Assembly (NCBI GenBank): GCA_044343935.1
Contig: JBIJDU010000003.1
Coordinates: 6,375-70,374, forward strand
Length of the DNA stretch: 64,000 bases
DNA from: AcAMD-5 sp044343935
Lineage (GTDB): Bacteria; Actinomycetota; Actinomycetes; S36-B12; UBA5976
Direction: 5' to 3'
The translations under genes were made by a program, and so were the position numbers. The notes beneath the pieces are model-generated. The model saw only the letters and a list, made by a program, of their open reading frames with translations. It did no database searches and was not told the origin of the DNA. Below are positions 26,496 to 34,796 of this stretch, piece after piece. Each line of letters begins with the position of its first letter. Positions within the stretch are counted from its first letter, which is position 1.

Positions 26496-27465
26496 GAAAT
26501 CCGACGCCCCAGCTCATATGCATAGTTAATAACACAATTGGTTGCCAGAGCAAAGTCAATAGATCCTTCTTATTAAAGATAAGAATGGAGCCAACAAGAA
26601 TTAAAGATAAATACCCAGCAATTGGCACGAAAAACAACCAAGCCCAGCCCAACCCAAATGCAGTTGTGACCAGTAACAGCAAAATTGAAGTCAGTAGCGC
26701 TGAAACCGTAACCGGCGGCGCTAAGTAACGAAGCGACTTAGTTTTAGGATATGTCCGCGCAACTTCACGCCGCCATCTACCGTATTCAAAGTATTGTTTC
26801 GCTAGTAATCTAATTGACGAACGTGGTCGATAAGTGACTTCTAATCTGGGATCAAACCAAACTTTGCCGCCAGTTTGCCGAATTCGGTAATTCATCTCCC
26901 AATCTTGGGCACGAATAAATGTTTCGTCATAACCGCCAACCCGATCAATAGCGCTCCGCTTAAACACACCCAGATAAACTGTTTTTGTTTCACCAGCACC
27001 ACCACCAGTATGAAATCGGGCTGGCCCAACACCTAACGCACTTCGCATCGCAGCAGCTACTGCCTTTTCAAATCTTGTTCGGCCAGTTGCTGCCATCACA
27101 CCACCGACTACATCTGCACCAGTTTCAGCGAGCACATTAAGTGCGATCTGAATGTAATTAGGTGTTAACAGGGAATGGCCATCAACTCGAACAATCACTT
27201 CGTATTTTGACTGCGCGATAGCAAGATTTAATGCAGCAGCAGTTTTTCCAGTTGGATTAGTGACTAACTTAATTCTGGAATCGGCTTGGGCCAATTTTTC
27301 GGCAATCTGATTTGTTTGATCAGTTGAAGGACCAAGGGCTAACACCAGCTCAATTGGGACTGAAACTTGCTGCGCCAAAATCTCCGCGACCGCAGCGCTG
27401 AGATGCTTGGCTTCGTTTAAAACTGGCATAACGACGCTAACTCCAGTTAGCGGCCCGGTGTTCAT
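26464..27465 (-). CDS. Membrane-anchored family 2 glycosyltransferase (ExoA-like)
   Basis: Inverting GT-A transferase. The 333 residues carry the catalytic domain (1-235) with VSVVMPVLNEAKHL, VRVDGHS (metal-binding D-x-D-like), GGAGETKTVYLGVF and the conserved RAQDWEMNYRIRQTGG (acceptor-side catalytic Asp), then two or three C-terminal membrane helices (about 250-325). This resembles ExoA-type transferases common in Actinobacteria. I start at ATG 27463-27465; a longer frame to 27528 would cover the divergent sulfotransferase start. Its end overlaps the convergent GT4 gene by 32 bases. Confidence 0.85.
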   Translation of the reverse strand: MNTGPLTGVSVVMPVLNEAKHLSAAVAEILAQQVSVPIELVLALGPSTDQTNQIAEKLAQADSRIKLVTNPTGKTAAALNLAIAQSKYEVIVRVDGHSLLTPNYIQIALNVLAETGADVVGGVMAATGRTRFEKAVAAAMRSALGVGPARFHTGGGAGETKTVYLGVFKRSAIDRVGGYDETFIRAQDWEMNYRIRQTGGKVWFDPRLEVTYRPRSSIRLLAKQYFEYGRWRREVARTYPKTKSLRYLAPPVTVSALLTSILLLLVTTAFGLGWAWLFFVPIAGYLSLILVGSILIFNKKDLLTLLWQPIVLLTMHMSWGVGFLTSPRNLRAR

Positions 27466-27490
27466 GGTGTGAAACCTTAGCGGTGAGAGA

Positions 27491-28615
27491 ATGAGCACTG
27501 ATAGCAGAAGGGATGACGTGTCGGCCAAACCGAAGATTGTGCTTCATATCGGAACTATGAAGTCTGGCACCACCTATCTGCAGCATGGACTGCTGAGCCA
27601 GTTGTCGCAGCTAGCCGAGAATGGTTGGCTTTATCCAATGCAATTTGCGCCAGCACGAGGTGCGATAAATCATGAGCGAGCAATTTATGGACTAGTGGGA
27701 AACCATATTCCTTGGGTTGATAGCGCAACAGCGCAACGGATGGCACCGCAATGGCAGAAATTGATCACCGAGATTTCAACCACTAATAGCAATGTGCTGT
27801 TATCTGCTGAAGCAGTTGCGGTAATGATGGAGGATGGAATTGAGAAGTTGTTATCGGCGCTTCCTGTTCGAGATATTGAAGTGGTGCTTACCGCTCGAGA
27901 TTTAGCTCGAGTGCTTCCCTCGTCGTGGCAGCAGAGTGTTCGAAATGGCAGACCATATGGTTATGAAGAATATTTTGACCGCATCAAACGTGCCAAAGAA
28001 TTACCAATCAACGAATCAGTTGGTAGCAATTTCTGGCGAAGTTACCAACTGAGTGATGTAGTTTTAAGATGGCAGAAATTTATTCCGTTAGCGAACATCT
28101 CAATAGTCACAGTGCCGACAAAGTTAAGTTCAGATTCGCTTTGGGCTAGATTTGTGAACGCAGTGAATCTGCCATTGGAGACTAGTGAACCAATATTTGA
28201 TGATAAAAAAGCTCATACTTCAATCACTTGGCCTGAAGCGGAGGTCTTGACTCAGCTGAACCAAAAGTGGGCAAAACAAGGTAAGCCTAAGAAAGCACAA
28301 GATCAATTGCGTCGCCGAATTGTGCAGGAGGGGTTTCAGCATCGAGCTAATCGCGGCCAGGCAATTGCGCTCACCGCACCTTGGCTTTCGCTAGCCCAGC
28401 AATGGGCGGCGCAAGATGTTGAACAATTGCTGCAAATTGGGGTGCGAATTCAAGGCAATATCAACGAACTTCTCACAGCAGCGGAGTTAGCCCCAGCTCA
28501 GCCGTGTACTGCGGCTGAAATTGCCGAGGCGAGCGAAGTTGCTGCTCGATTCCATGATCGAATGCGACTGCAGGCAATAACTACCCTTTTTGGCATCTCT
28601 CGAAAACGCAGTTAA
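27491..28615 (+). CDS. PAPS-dependent sulfotransferase (predicted carbohydrate sulfotransferase)
   Basis: Predicted to move sulfate from PAPS to a hydroxyl of the surface glycan. The 374 residues contain the 5'-phosphosulfate loop HIGTMKSGTTYLQ (Lys24-Thr28) and a possible 3'-phosphate motif in VVLTARDLARVLPSSWQQSVRNGR (about 128-151), in which Arg and Ser are the usual ligands. The middle and C-terminal parts are less conserved. No membrane segment, so sulfation would happen in the cytoplasm before export. It lies among glycosyltransferases and upstream of cysD and cysNC, which make PAPS. The substrate is inferred from context. Confidence 0.78.
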   Translation: MSTDSRRDDVSAKPKIVLHIGTMKSGTTYLQHGLLSQLSQLAENGWLYPMQFAPARGAINHERAIYGLVGNHIPWVDSATAQRMAPQWQKLITEISTTNSNVLLSAEAVAVMMEDGIEKLLSALPVRDIEVVLTARDLARVLPSSWQQSVRNGRPYGYEEYFDRIKRAKELPINESVGSNFWRSYQLSDVVLRWQKFIPLANISIVTVPTKLSSDSLWARFVNAVNLPLETSEPIFDDKKAHTSITWPEAEVLTQLNQKWAKQGKPKKAQDQLRRRIVQEGFQHRANRGQAIALTAPWLSLAQQWAAQDVEQLLQIGVRIQGNINELLTAAELAPAQPCTAAEIAEASEVAARFHDRMRLQAITTLFGISRKRS

Positions 28616-28648
28616 GGTAGATTTGGCCGCATCAACCGCTAGGACTTA

Positions 28649-29962
28649 ATGACTACAGGCATGCAGGTATCCGTTGTTGGATGCGGCTATTTAGGCGCGG
28701 TATTAGCTGCTGTGCTAGCCGAACAAGGCAATCAAGTGATTGGGCTTGATGTCGATGACGCCAAAGTCTCCCAACTAAATTCTGGTATTCCGCCATTTTT
28801 CGAACCAGAGTTTGAATCTGTTCTGCAGCGTTCATTAGCGAGCGGCAAATTAAGCTTCACAACTGATCCAGCCAGAATAGCTAGTAGTGAGATTGTGTTC
28901 ATTTGTGTTGGCACCCCACAGCTTGACGGTGGTGCCGCTGATTTATCGCAACTATGGCGAGCTGCTGATGCTATTGCACCACATTTATCACCAACTGCAA
29001 TTGTGGTTGGTCGCTCAACTGTGCCAGTTGGTACAGCTGCAAAATTAGAACAGCGGCTTAATCAGAAATCTGGTCATAGTTTCCAATTAGCTTGGAATCC
29101 AGAATTTCTGCGCGAAGGTCATGCTATAGCTGACACTCGATTGCCAGATCGAATTGTGATCGGATCAACAAACGCTGATGCAATTACAAAGATTAAAGAT
29201 ATTTATCAACCACAGTTAGTCAATCAAGTTCCGTTCTTGGTTATGGATGTTTCAACTGCCGAACTAGTTAAAGTATCCGCAAATGCATTTTTGGCAACAA
29301 AAATTTCATTTATTAATGCAATTTCAGAAGTTGCCGATATTGCTGGGGCTGACATTGTTGCGTTGGCTGAAGCAATTGGTCTTGATCCAAGAATTGGAAA
29401 CAAGTTTCTAGCCGCTGGCGTTGGCTTTGGTGGTGGCTGCTTACCAAAAGACATTCGCGCCTTTATCGCAAGCAGTCAAGAGATTGGTGCTGGTGAAGCG
29501 ATGCAATTCTTAGTTGAAGTTGACCGGATCAATCTGCGCCAGCGCGATCGAGTAGTTAAGTTGGCAACATCCAAACTAGGTAATGTAGCTGGCAAGAAGG
29601 TCGTGGTGCTCGGCGCTGCCTTTAAGCCCAATAGCGATGACGTCCGCGACTCCCCAGCGCTAGATGTGGCAAATGCCATGCATCAACTTGGCGCGACGGT
29701 ATTTGTCCACGACCCAAAGGCCATCGATAACGCTCGAGCGCGCTTTCCGGAGCTCAATTATGAGCGTGACCTCACCGAAATTTTTAAGAATGCTGAATTA
29801 GTATTGCACTTAACCGAATGGCAGCAGTATCGAGAGTTAGATCCGGCAAAGTTGCTATCCAAGGTGGCTAATCCAGTAATTATTGATGGCCGAAACGTGC
29901 TGGATTTTGCAAAGTGGCGAGCTGCTGGCTGGCAGATTGCTGGAATGGGCAAACGGACTTAA
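28649..29962 (+). CDS. ugd: UDP-glucose 6-dehydrogenase
   Basis: Oxidises UDP-glucose to UDP-glucuronate. The 437 residues have [28 protein letters not shown] at the N-terminus, [22 protein letters not shown], and the active-site segment [15 protein letters not shown] with catalytic Cys near 267, then the UDP-binding domain ([16 protein letters not shown]). FGGGCLPKD separates it from the HexNAc dehydrogenase at 22570. AGGA stands before the ATG. Its stop overlaps the cysD start (TAATG), tying glucuronate synthesis to sulfate activation. Confidence 0.93.
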   Translation: MTTGMQVSVVGCGYLGAVLAAVLAEQGNQVIGLDVDDAKVSQLNSGIPPFFEPEFESVLQRSLASGKLSFTTDPARIASSEIVFICVGTPQLDGGAADLSQLWRAADAIAPHLSPTAIVVGRSTVPVGTAAKLEQRLNQKSGHSFQLAWNPEFLREGHAIADTRLPDRIVIGSTNADAITKIKDIYQPQLVNQVPFLVMDVSTAELVKVSANAFLATKISFINAISEVADIAGADIVALAEAIGLDPRIGNKFLAAGVGFGGGCLPKDIRAFIASSQEIGAGEAMQFLVEVDRINLRQRDRVVKLATSKLGNVAGKKVVVLGAAFKPNSDDVRDSPALDVANAMHQLGATVFVHDPKAIDNARARFPELNYERDLTEIFKNAELVLHLTEWQQYRELDPAKLLSKVANPVIIDGRNVLDFAKWRAAGWQIAGMGKRT

Positions 29963-30879
29963 TGACTAGTGAACTAATTAGTACTGACCAGGTGTTAGAC
30001 GCACTTGAGTCAGAGGCAATTGGTATTTTGCGTGAAACTGCTGGAGCATTCAAGAATCCAGTTGTGCTCTATTCGGTTGGTAAAGATTCCAGCGTTTTGC
30101 TTGAACTTGTTAAAAAAGCATTCGCGCCAGCGCCAATTCCATTCACTTTTCTTCATGTCGATACCACATTTGATCCCCATGAAATGATCGAATTTAGAGA
30201 CGCAATCGCAAAGGAACTAGGACTTAATTTAGTCGTGCATGTAAACCCTGAGGGCGCAAACGGGGCAGTTACGCCGTGGACCCATGGCGTTCAGGAATAC
30301 ACCAGAATTATGAAAACAATTGCGTTACGACAGGCCTTAGATGCGGGCGGCTATGACGCAGCTATCGGAGGGGCAAGGCGTGACGAAGAGCGTTCTCGCT
30401 CAAAAGAGCGAGTGTTTAGTTTGCGCGAACCCGGCCACCGTTGGGAACCAAGAAATCAACGCCCGGAGATGTGGCGAACGCGCAATACGTCTTTAACTGA
30501 AGGTCAAACTATGCGGGTTTTCCCATTGAGTAATTGGACTGAAGTAGACATCTGGCGTTACATCAGGCGCGAAAAAATCAAACTAGTTCCACTTTATTTC
30601 GCTAAACCCAGGCGAAGTATTATCCGTGATGGTCAGGTGATTGTTTTGGATGACGATCGCATGCCCCTTCTTCCCGGTGAAGTTCCACAAGATCGGATCG
30701 TGAGATTTAGATCGTTAGGATGCTATCCAGTTACCGCGGCTATTGAATCGACCGCCGCTACCATAGATGAGCTCGTCGCCGAAATGGAAGCTGCCCGCAT
30801 TAGTGAAAGAGCAGGGAGACTTATCGATGGCGATCGAGAGGATTCGATGGAAGCAAAAAAGACCGAAGGTTATTTCTAA
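29962..30879 (+). CDS. cysD: Sulfate adenylyltransferase subunit 2, copy 1
   Basis: ATP pyrophosphatase subunit that forms adenylyl sulfate with CysN. The 305 residues include the PP-loop [12 protein letters not shown] (about 38-49), FLHVDTTF, the arginine-rich [19 protein letters not shown] and a C-terminal [14 protein letters not shown]. Full length and apparently intact. Start ATG 29962 matches copy 2 and overlaps the ugd stop; a longer frame is not needed. Most residues agree with copy 2 at 33879, but synonymous positions differ throughout and the middle is GC-richer, so this is an old duplicate or a transferred copy. No cysN follows it. Confidence 0.93.
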   Translation: MTSELISTDQVLDALESEAIGILRETAGAFKNPVVLYSVGKDSSVLLELVKKAFAPAPIPFTFLHVDTTFDPHEMIEFRDAIAKELGLNLVVHVNPEGANGAVTPWTHGVQEYTRIMKTIALRQALDAGGYDAAIGGARRDEERSRSKERVFSLREPGHRWEPRNQRPEMWRTRNTSLTEGQTMRVFPLSNWTEVDIWRYIRREKIKLVPLYFAKPRRSIIRDGQVIVLDDDRMPLLPGEVPQDRIVRFRSLGCYPVTAAIESTAATIDELVAEMEAARISERAGRLIDGDREDSMEAKKTEGYF

Positions 30880-30891
30880 TCCATTACAAAT

Positions 30892-31746
30892 TTAGGGATT
30901 ACAACTTTCGCATCGCGCTGGCTCTAATACCGTCGCCACAACTCTTTTCATCACCATGAAATCGCATGAAACGCAGCCAAGTAGTTCTCGGTGCACAGCA
31001 TCAGGATTTAATCGATCGCAATCTCTGCAACGTAATCCTCGATCATATATCTCTTTTCCCCAACCTGGACAATCGCACTTGGGGCAGAGAGCGCAAATTC
31101 GAGCTATCAGATTATTACCCAAGCTTGCAAGATTTTTCTGTCGTGATGGTGATGAGTTAGCGCGAAAATCTGACTCTATAACTACTTGTTTATCGTTAGA
31201 CTTATCAGCAATCTGAGCAATTGCAAAACTAAGTTTTGCTATCTCATCAATTCCCTTTACTGAAAATTTTTTGCCGCTTGATTTATACCCACTAACAATC
31301 AACTTATGTTTTGGAAAGTCTGCCCGAACTAAGAATTCACTCAAATCAGTAGTTGGGTCGGCTGTTATTCTTGCAGCCACTATTTCGGTAAATCGTTTCG
31401 AGACTTCAATTACTAAGTCTCTCTCACCATCACAAAAGACCATTGTCTCGATATCAGAGTTAATAAACGGCAAAACCGGATCTGCTCCGATAGATCCTTC
31501 TGAACCAATTCCAAAACTTAAACCAAGTTCTTCCATACCCCATTTTGCCTTGATTAAAGCTGTATCAAACGGAGAATTTAATCGAGCAATCTCGCCACTG
31601 AAAGTGCCCAGGGTGTCGGTATCCACGTTAGCATTAACAATTTTCGCTGATAGTTTTTCTAAAAAAAATGGCGCAATGATTAAATGCTTTTGGTGTTTTG
31701 TTGCAAAGGCAATTTCTTTTCCGTAATAAGGGTGGGGTTTTTGCAC
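30892..31746 (-). CDS. DUF6671-like protein with C-terminal zinc ribbon
   Basis: Function unknown. The 284 residues match the DUF6671 pattern as I recall it: AFATKHQKH (14-22), NANVDTDTLGTFSGEIARL (about 39-57), GSEGSIGADP (about 81-90), then a C-terminal cysteine-rich region with CALCPKCDCPGW, RGLRCRDCDRL, LGCVSCDF and CESC, probably binding two zinc ions. ATKH and SEGS are the best active-site or ligand candidates. No signal peptide or membrane segment. It lies 11 bases behind the winged-helix gene, in one likely operon divergent from the isocitrate dehydrogenase gene, and ends 12 bases from cysD copy 1. Confidence 0.72.
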   Translation of the reverse strand: MQKPHPYYGKEIAFATKHQKHLIIAPFFLEKLSAKIVNANVDTDTLGTFSGEIARLNSPFDTALIKAKWGMEELGLSFGIGSEGSIGADPVLPFINSDIETMVFCDGERDLVIEVSKRFTEIVAARITADPTTDLSEFLVRADFPKHKLIVSGYKSSGKKFSVKGIDEIAKLSFAIAQIADKSNDKQVVIESDFRANSSPSRQKNLASLGNNLIARICALCPKCDCPGWGKEIYDRGLRCRDCDRLNPDAVHRELLGCVSCDFMVMKRVVATVLEPARCESCNP

Positions 31747-31757
31747 GATTTTGAAAG

Positions 31758-32120
31758 TTATTGGAAAATCGAAATTAGTGAGCCAATTGACTCATTAGAC
31801 TCCGATGGGTGCCTAAATTTTCTGGTTGCGTTTATCTTATAGGTGTTTTTTCGTCCCTTTTTTACAACTCGAATATACCCAGCCTCAGCTAGATCAGAGA
31901 TGATGGCTTGAGCGCTACGCTCCGTAATTCCTACCGTATTTGCTATGTCCCTAATCAGACTGTCTGGATATCGAGACACATGAACAAGGACATGACCATG
32001 ATTGGAAAGAAATGTCCACTGTTTTCGATTTATTGCAGTCTGGGCACTGGTCGCCTTCTTTACCTTGCTCTGCATAGCCAAATAATACCTGAAATCTTCC
32101 TCAGGTATAGATCCTGACAT
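31758..32120 (-). CDS. Winged-helix (MarR/ArsR-like) transcriptional regulator
   Basis: A 120-residue DNA-binding protein. The helix-turn-helix core (about 40-97) reads NHGHVLVHVSRYPDSLIRDIANTVGITERSAQAIISDLAEAGYI, followed by a wing VVKKGRKNTYKI; the tail has RHP and a short hydrophobic end (GSLISIF). This pattern (ITERxAQ.I..DLxxAGY) is common in small actinobacterial wHTH proteins. No metal- or ligand-binding motif is visible. It is divergent from the isocitrate dehydrogenase gene with 48 bases between, so it probably controls that gene and itself. Confidence 0.8.
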   Translation of the reverse strand: MSGSIPEEDFRYYLAMQSKVKKATSAQTAINRKQWTFLSNHGHVLVHVSRYPDSLIRDIANTVGITERSAQAIISDLAEAGYIRVVKKGRKNTYKINATRKFRHPSESNESIGSLISIFQ

Positions 32121-32133
32121 CGAATTATTTGTT

Positions 32134-32161
32134 TTGACAAGAAAATTTTTTCCTGTATTGT
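32134..32161 (+). promoter_or_regulatory. Strong leaderless promoter of the isocitrate dehydrogenase gene
   Basis: TTGACA (32134-32139) and TATTGT (32156-32161) are 16 bases apart. The -10 ends seven bases before the ATG at 32169, so transcription should start at or next to the A of the start codon, giving a leaderless mRNA; no Shine-Dalgarno is present. The same 48 bases must hold the divergent promoter for the wHTH-DUF6671 pair. Confidence 0.65.
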
Positions 32162-32168
32162 ACTTCCT

Positions 32169-33614
32169 ATGATGATGATAAATCCCGTTAAGACCGTCAC
32201 GGTAATCCCAGGTGATGGTATTGGTCCAGAGGTCATTAGTTCAGTAAAAGAACTCATTTCGGCAAGTGGTGCGAGGGTGGAATGGGAAGAGCAAATCGCT
32301 GGTGAGCATGCCTTTCAGCGGGGAATTGCAACCGGCGTACCGATTGAAACCATAGAATCTATTGAGAAGAATCGGGTAGTTCTCAAAGGACCATTGGCTA
32401 CCCCAATCGGCCATGGTCAAAAAAGCGCGAATGTTACGTTGCGTAAATTTTTTGAAACTTTTGCCAATATCCGACCGGCCAGAGAGCTCCCAGGGGTGCC
32501 TAGTGCATTCGCGGGAAGAGGCATTGACTTTGTGGTGGTCCGCGAAAATATCGAGGATCTTTATGCTGGCGTAGAACACTTTCAGACGCCAAATGTAACG
32601 CAATGTTTGAAACTAATTTCAAGGCTTGGCTGTCAACGAATCAGTGATGCGGCCTTTGCTTTTGCGGTTGCTGAGCATAGAAGGCATGTCACAGTTGCCA
32701 CTAAAGCTAACATAATGAAACTGACCGAAGGGATGTTCAAAAGCGAATTTGAGGCTATAGCTGCTCGTTATCCTGAAATTACAACATCTCACATGCTTAT
32801 AGATAACTGTGCACATCAAATGGTGATTAAGCCAGAACAATTCGACGTAATAGTTACTTCCAACATGAATGGTGACATAATTAGCGATCTTGCCAGTGGC
32901 CTAGTAGGTGGACTTGGATTCGCACCTTCAGCAAATATTGGGTACGACATTGCCATGTTTGAACCTGTTCATGGTACGGCACCAGATATTGCAGGTTTGA
33001 ACAAAGCAAATCCAACCGCTGCTATTTTGTCGGCAACAATGTTACTTCGTCACATCAATGAGTTTGATTCAGCGAATAAAATTGAACAGGCTTTATTTGC
33101 TACTCTCGATCAAAATATATTTACATCTGATGTCGCGAAGGATAATGGATTAAGCACGAGCAAATTCACCGAAGAGATCATTTCACGATTGGGATCTAAA
33201 TCCAGCATGCAATCAAGAGCACACAAGTCTTTTGATATGACCAAAATTATGCCTGAAAACAGTGACCTAAAGGCAGGTTCAAGAGAGAAAGTTGGCGTTG
33301 ATATCTTTATTGAAACTAACGATAGCCCTGAAAATCTGGCTTGGAAAATTGAGATGATCATCAAGGAAACTCCTTATACTCTCAAAATGATTTCTAATCG
33401 TGGAACTCAAGTTTGGCCCGCTACTGGAGGATCAGCTACTTTGGTTGATCACTTCAGATGTAGATTTGTTATTTCGGATCGCAGCAGATGGAATGACCGC
33501 TCTATCTTGGAATTAGTTTCAATTATTTCAAACCATTTTAGGTGGATGCACATTGAAAAATTAGAGCAAATCAATGGCTCTCCTGGGTTCTCTAAAGCCC
33601 ACGGTGAAAATTGA
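32169..33614 (+). CDS. icd: Isocitrate dehydrogenase, Thermus/Rickettsia type with C-terminal extension, NAD-type coenzyme residues
   Basis: Oxidative decarboxylation of isocitrate to 2-oxoglutarate. The 481 residues have VIPGDGIGPEV (12-22), the substrate loop SANVTLRKFFE (86-96, Ser86 at the isocitrate-contact position), RENIEDLYAG (125-134), the metal site in MNGDIISDLASG (233-244) and a C-terminal domain (about 345-481) ending WMHIEKLEQINGSPGF, as in the ~496-residue Thermus enzyme. At the coenzyme site HGTAPDIAGLNKANP, Asp273, Ile274 and Ala280 replace the Lys, Tyr and Val of NADP enzymes, the set known to give NAD preference. It lies in an island between two cysD copies; most Actinobacteria use another IDH type. 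Confidence 0.9.
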   Translation: MMMINPVKTVTVIPGDGIGPEVISSVKELISASGARVEWEEQIAGEHAFQRGIATGVPIETIESIEKNRVVLKGPLATPIGHGQKSANVTLRKFFETFANIRPARELPGVPSAFAGRGIDFVVVRENIEDLYAGVEHFQTPNVTQCLKLISRLGCQRISDAAFAFAVAEHRRHVTVATKANIMKLTEGMFKSEFEAIAARYPEITTSHMLIDNCAHQMVIKPEQFDVIVTSNMNGDIISDLASGLVGGLGFAPSANIGYDIAMFEPVHGTAPDIAGLNKANPTAAILSATMLLRHINEFDSANKIEQALFATLDQNIFTSDVAKDNGLSTSKFTEEIISRLGSKSSMQSRAHKSFDMTKIMPENSDLKAGSREKVGVDIFIETNDSPENLAWKIEMIIKETPYTLKMISNRGTQVWPATGGSATLVDHFRCRFVISDRSRWNDRSILELVSIISNHFRWMHIEKLEQINGSPGFSKAHGEN

Positions 33615-33878
33615 TCTAATCAGTAAATTCTTCTCATCTGGATTCATCTTTACCTGGATTCGGACATAAAATAGCCACGCGGAGCAAAAAATGTCGGCCA
33701 AGGCATTTATGTTCAGATTCACCACATAGGATTCGTCGGGTACTAATGAAAGGTAATCCTGAACTAGATTAACTAGGCATAAAGAGCAACCGTAAGTCGA
33801 TGCCAATAATCGCTAAACTGAAGGTGTTAATCTGATTGCCATAGCCAATCAAACGTGAAGAGTAGGTCAGATACGGTT
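33615..33878. other. Largest gene-poor gap (264 bp) between icd and cysD copy 2
   Basis: No convincing gene. A minus-strand frame of 81 codons (33561-33806) crosses part of it and overlaps the end of icd; it matches nothing I recognise and has no clear ribosome site, so I do not call it. The gap should hold the cysD copy 2 promoter and perhaps the right edge of the island. It is long for this compact chromosome, which suggests remnant DNA. Confidence 0.5.
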
Positions 33879-34796
33879 ATGTCCATGTCAACAATCAGTA
33901 CCCATCAAGTGCTTGATGCTTTAGAGGCCGAAGCGATAGGAATTCTTCGTGAGACTGCCGGATCATTCAAAAATCCAGTCTTGATGTATTCGATTGGCAA
34001 AGATTCAAGCGTGCTGTTGGAGCTTGCTCGCAAGGCATTTTTTCCGGCTCCAATCCCATTTACATTCCTTCATATTGACACTACTTTTAAATTTCGAGAG
34101 ATGATTGAGTTTCGTGAGGCTCGCGCTAAAGAGTTTGGTTTAAACCTAATTGTTCACACCAATCCCGAAGGAGCCAACGGCGAAGTTACAGCTTGGACTC
34201 ATGGTGCACAGGAATACACTCGAATCATGAAAACTGTTGCTCTCCGCCAAGCATTAGATGCGGGAGGATATGACGCCGCGATTGGCGGTGCTCGTCGCGA
34301 CGAAGAGCGTTCTCGCTCCAAAGAGCGGGTATTTAGTTTACGAGAGCAAGGGCATCGCTGGGAGCCAAGAAATCAGCGACCAGAAATGTGGCGATCTAGG
34401 AATACTGCGTTAAGCGAGGGTCAATCAATGCGTGTATTTCCATTGAGTAATTGGACCGAAATTGATGTCTGGCGTTATATCAAACGTGAAAATATTGAAA
34501 TTGTGCCACTTTATTACGCTAAGCCAAGAAGAAGCGTGATAAGAGATGGTCAGATTATTGTGCTAGACGATGATCGTATGCCACTTCTGCCAGGTGAGGT
34601 GCCGCAAAACCGGATGGTGAGATTTCGATCGCTTGGTTGCTATCCAGTGACTGCTGCAATTGAATCAACTGCAACAACAATGGATGAATTGGTCGCCGAA
34701 ATGGAAGCAATAAAAGTAAGTGAACGCGCTGGTCGATTAATTGATGGTGATCGCGAAGCATCCATGGAAGCCAAAAAGACGGAAGGGTATTTCTGA
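33879..34796 (+). CDS. cysD: Sulfate adenylyltransferase subunit 2, copy 2
   Basis: Second complete CysD (305 residues, the same length as copy 1), with PP-loop [39 protein letters not shown] and C-terminal EAKKTEGYF. Start ATG 33879 aligns with copy 1; the frame could extend eight codons upstream without homology. Its stop overlaps the cysNC start (TGATG), so this copy is the one coupled to its partner subunit. Codon choice is host-like (AT-rich). With CysN it makes adenylyl sulfate from sulfate and ATP, driven by GTP. Confidence 0.95.
   Translation: MSMSTISTHQVLDALEAEAIGILRETAGSFKNPVLMYSIGKDSSVLLELARKAFFPAPIPFTFLHIDTTFKFREMIEFREARAKEFGLNLIVHTNPEGANGEVTAWTHGAQEYTRIMKTVALRQALDAGGYDAAIGGARRDEERSRSKERVFSLREQGHRWEPRNQRPEMWRSRNTALSEGQSMRVFPLSNWTEIDVWRYIKRENIEIVPLYYAKPRRSVIRDGQIIVLDDDRMPLLPGEVPQNRMVRFRSLGCYPVTAAIESTATTMDELVAEMEAIKVSERAGRLIDGDREASMEAKKTEGYF

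Noticed and set aside
33561..33806. 81-codon minus-strand frame between icd and cysD copy 2
   Set aside because: No ribosome site, no recognisable family, and it overlaps the conserved end of icd; more likely chance, although it lies in the largest gap.
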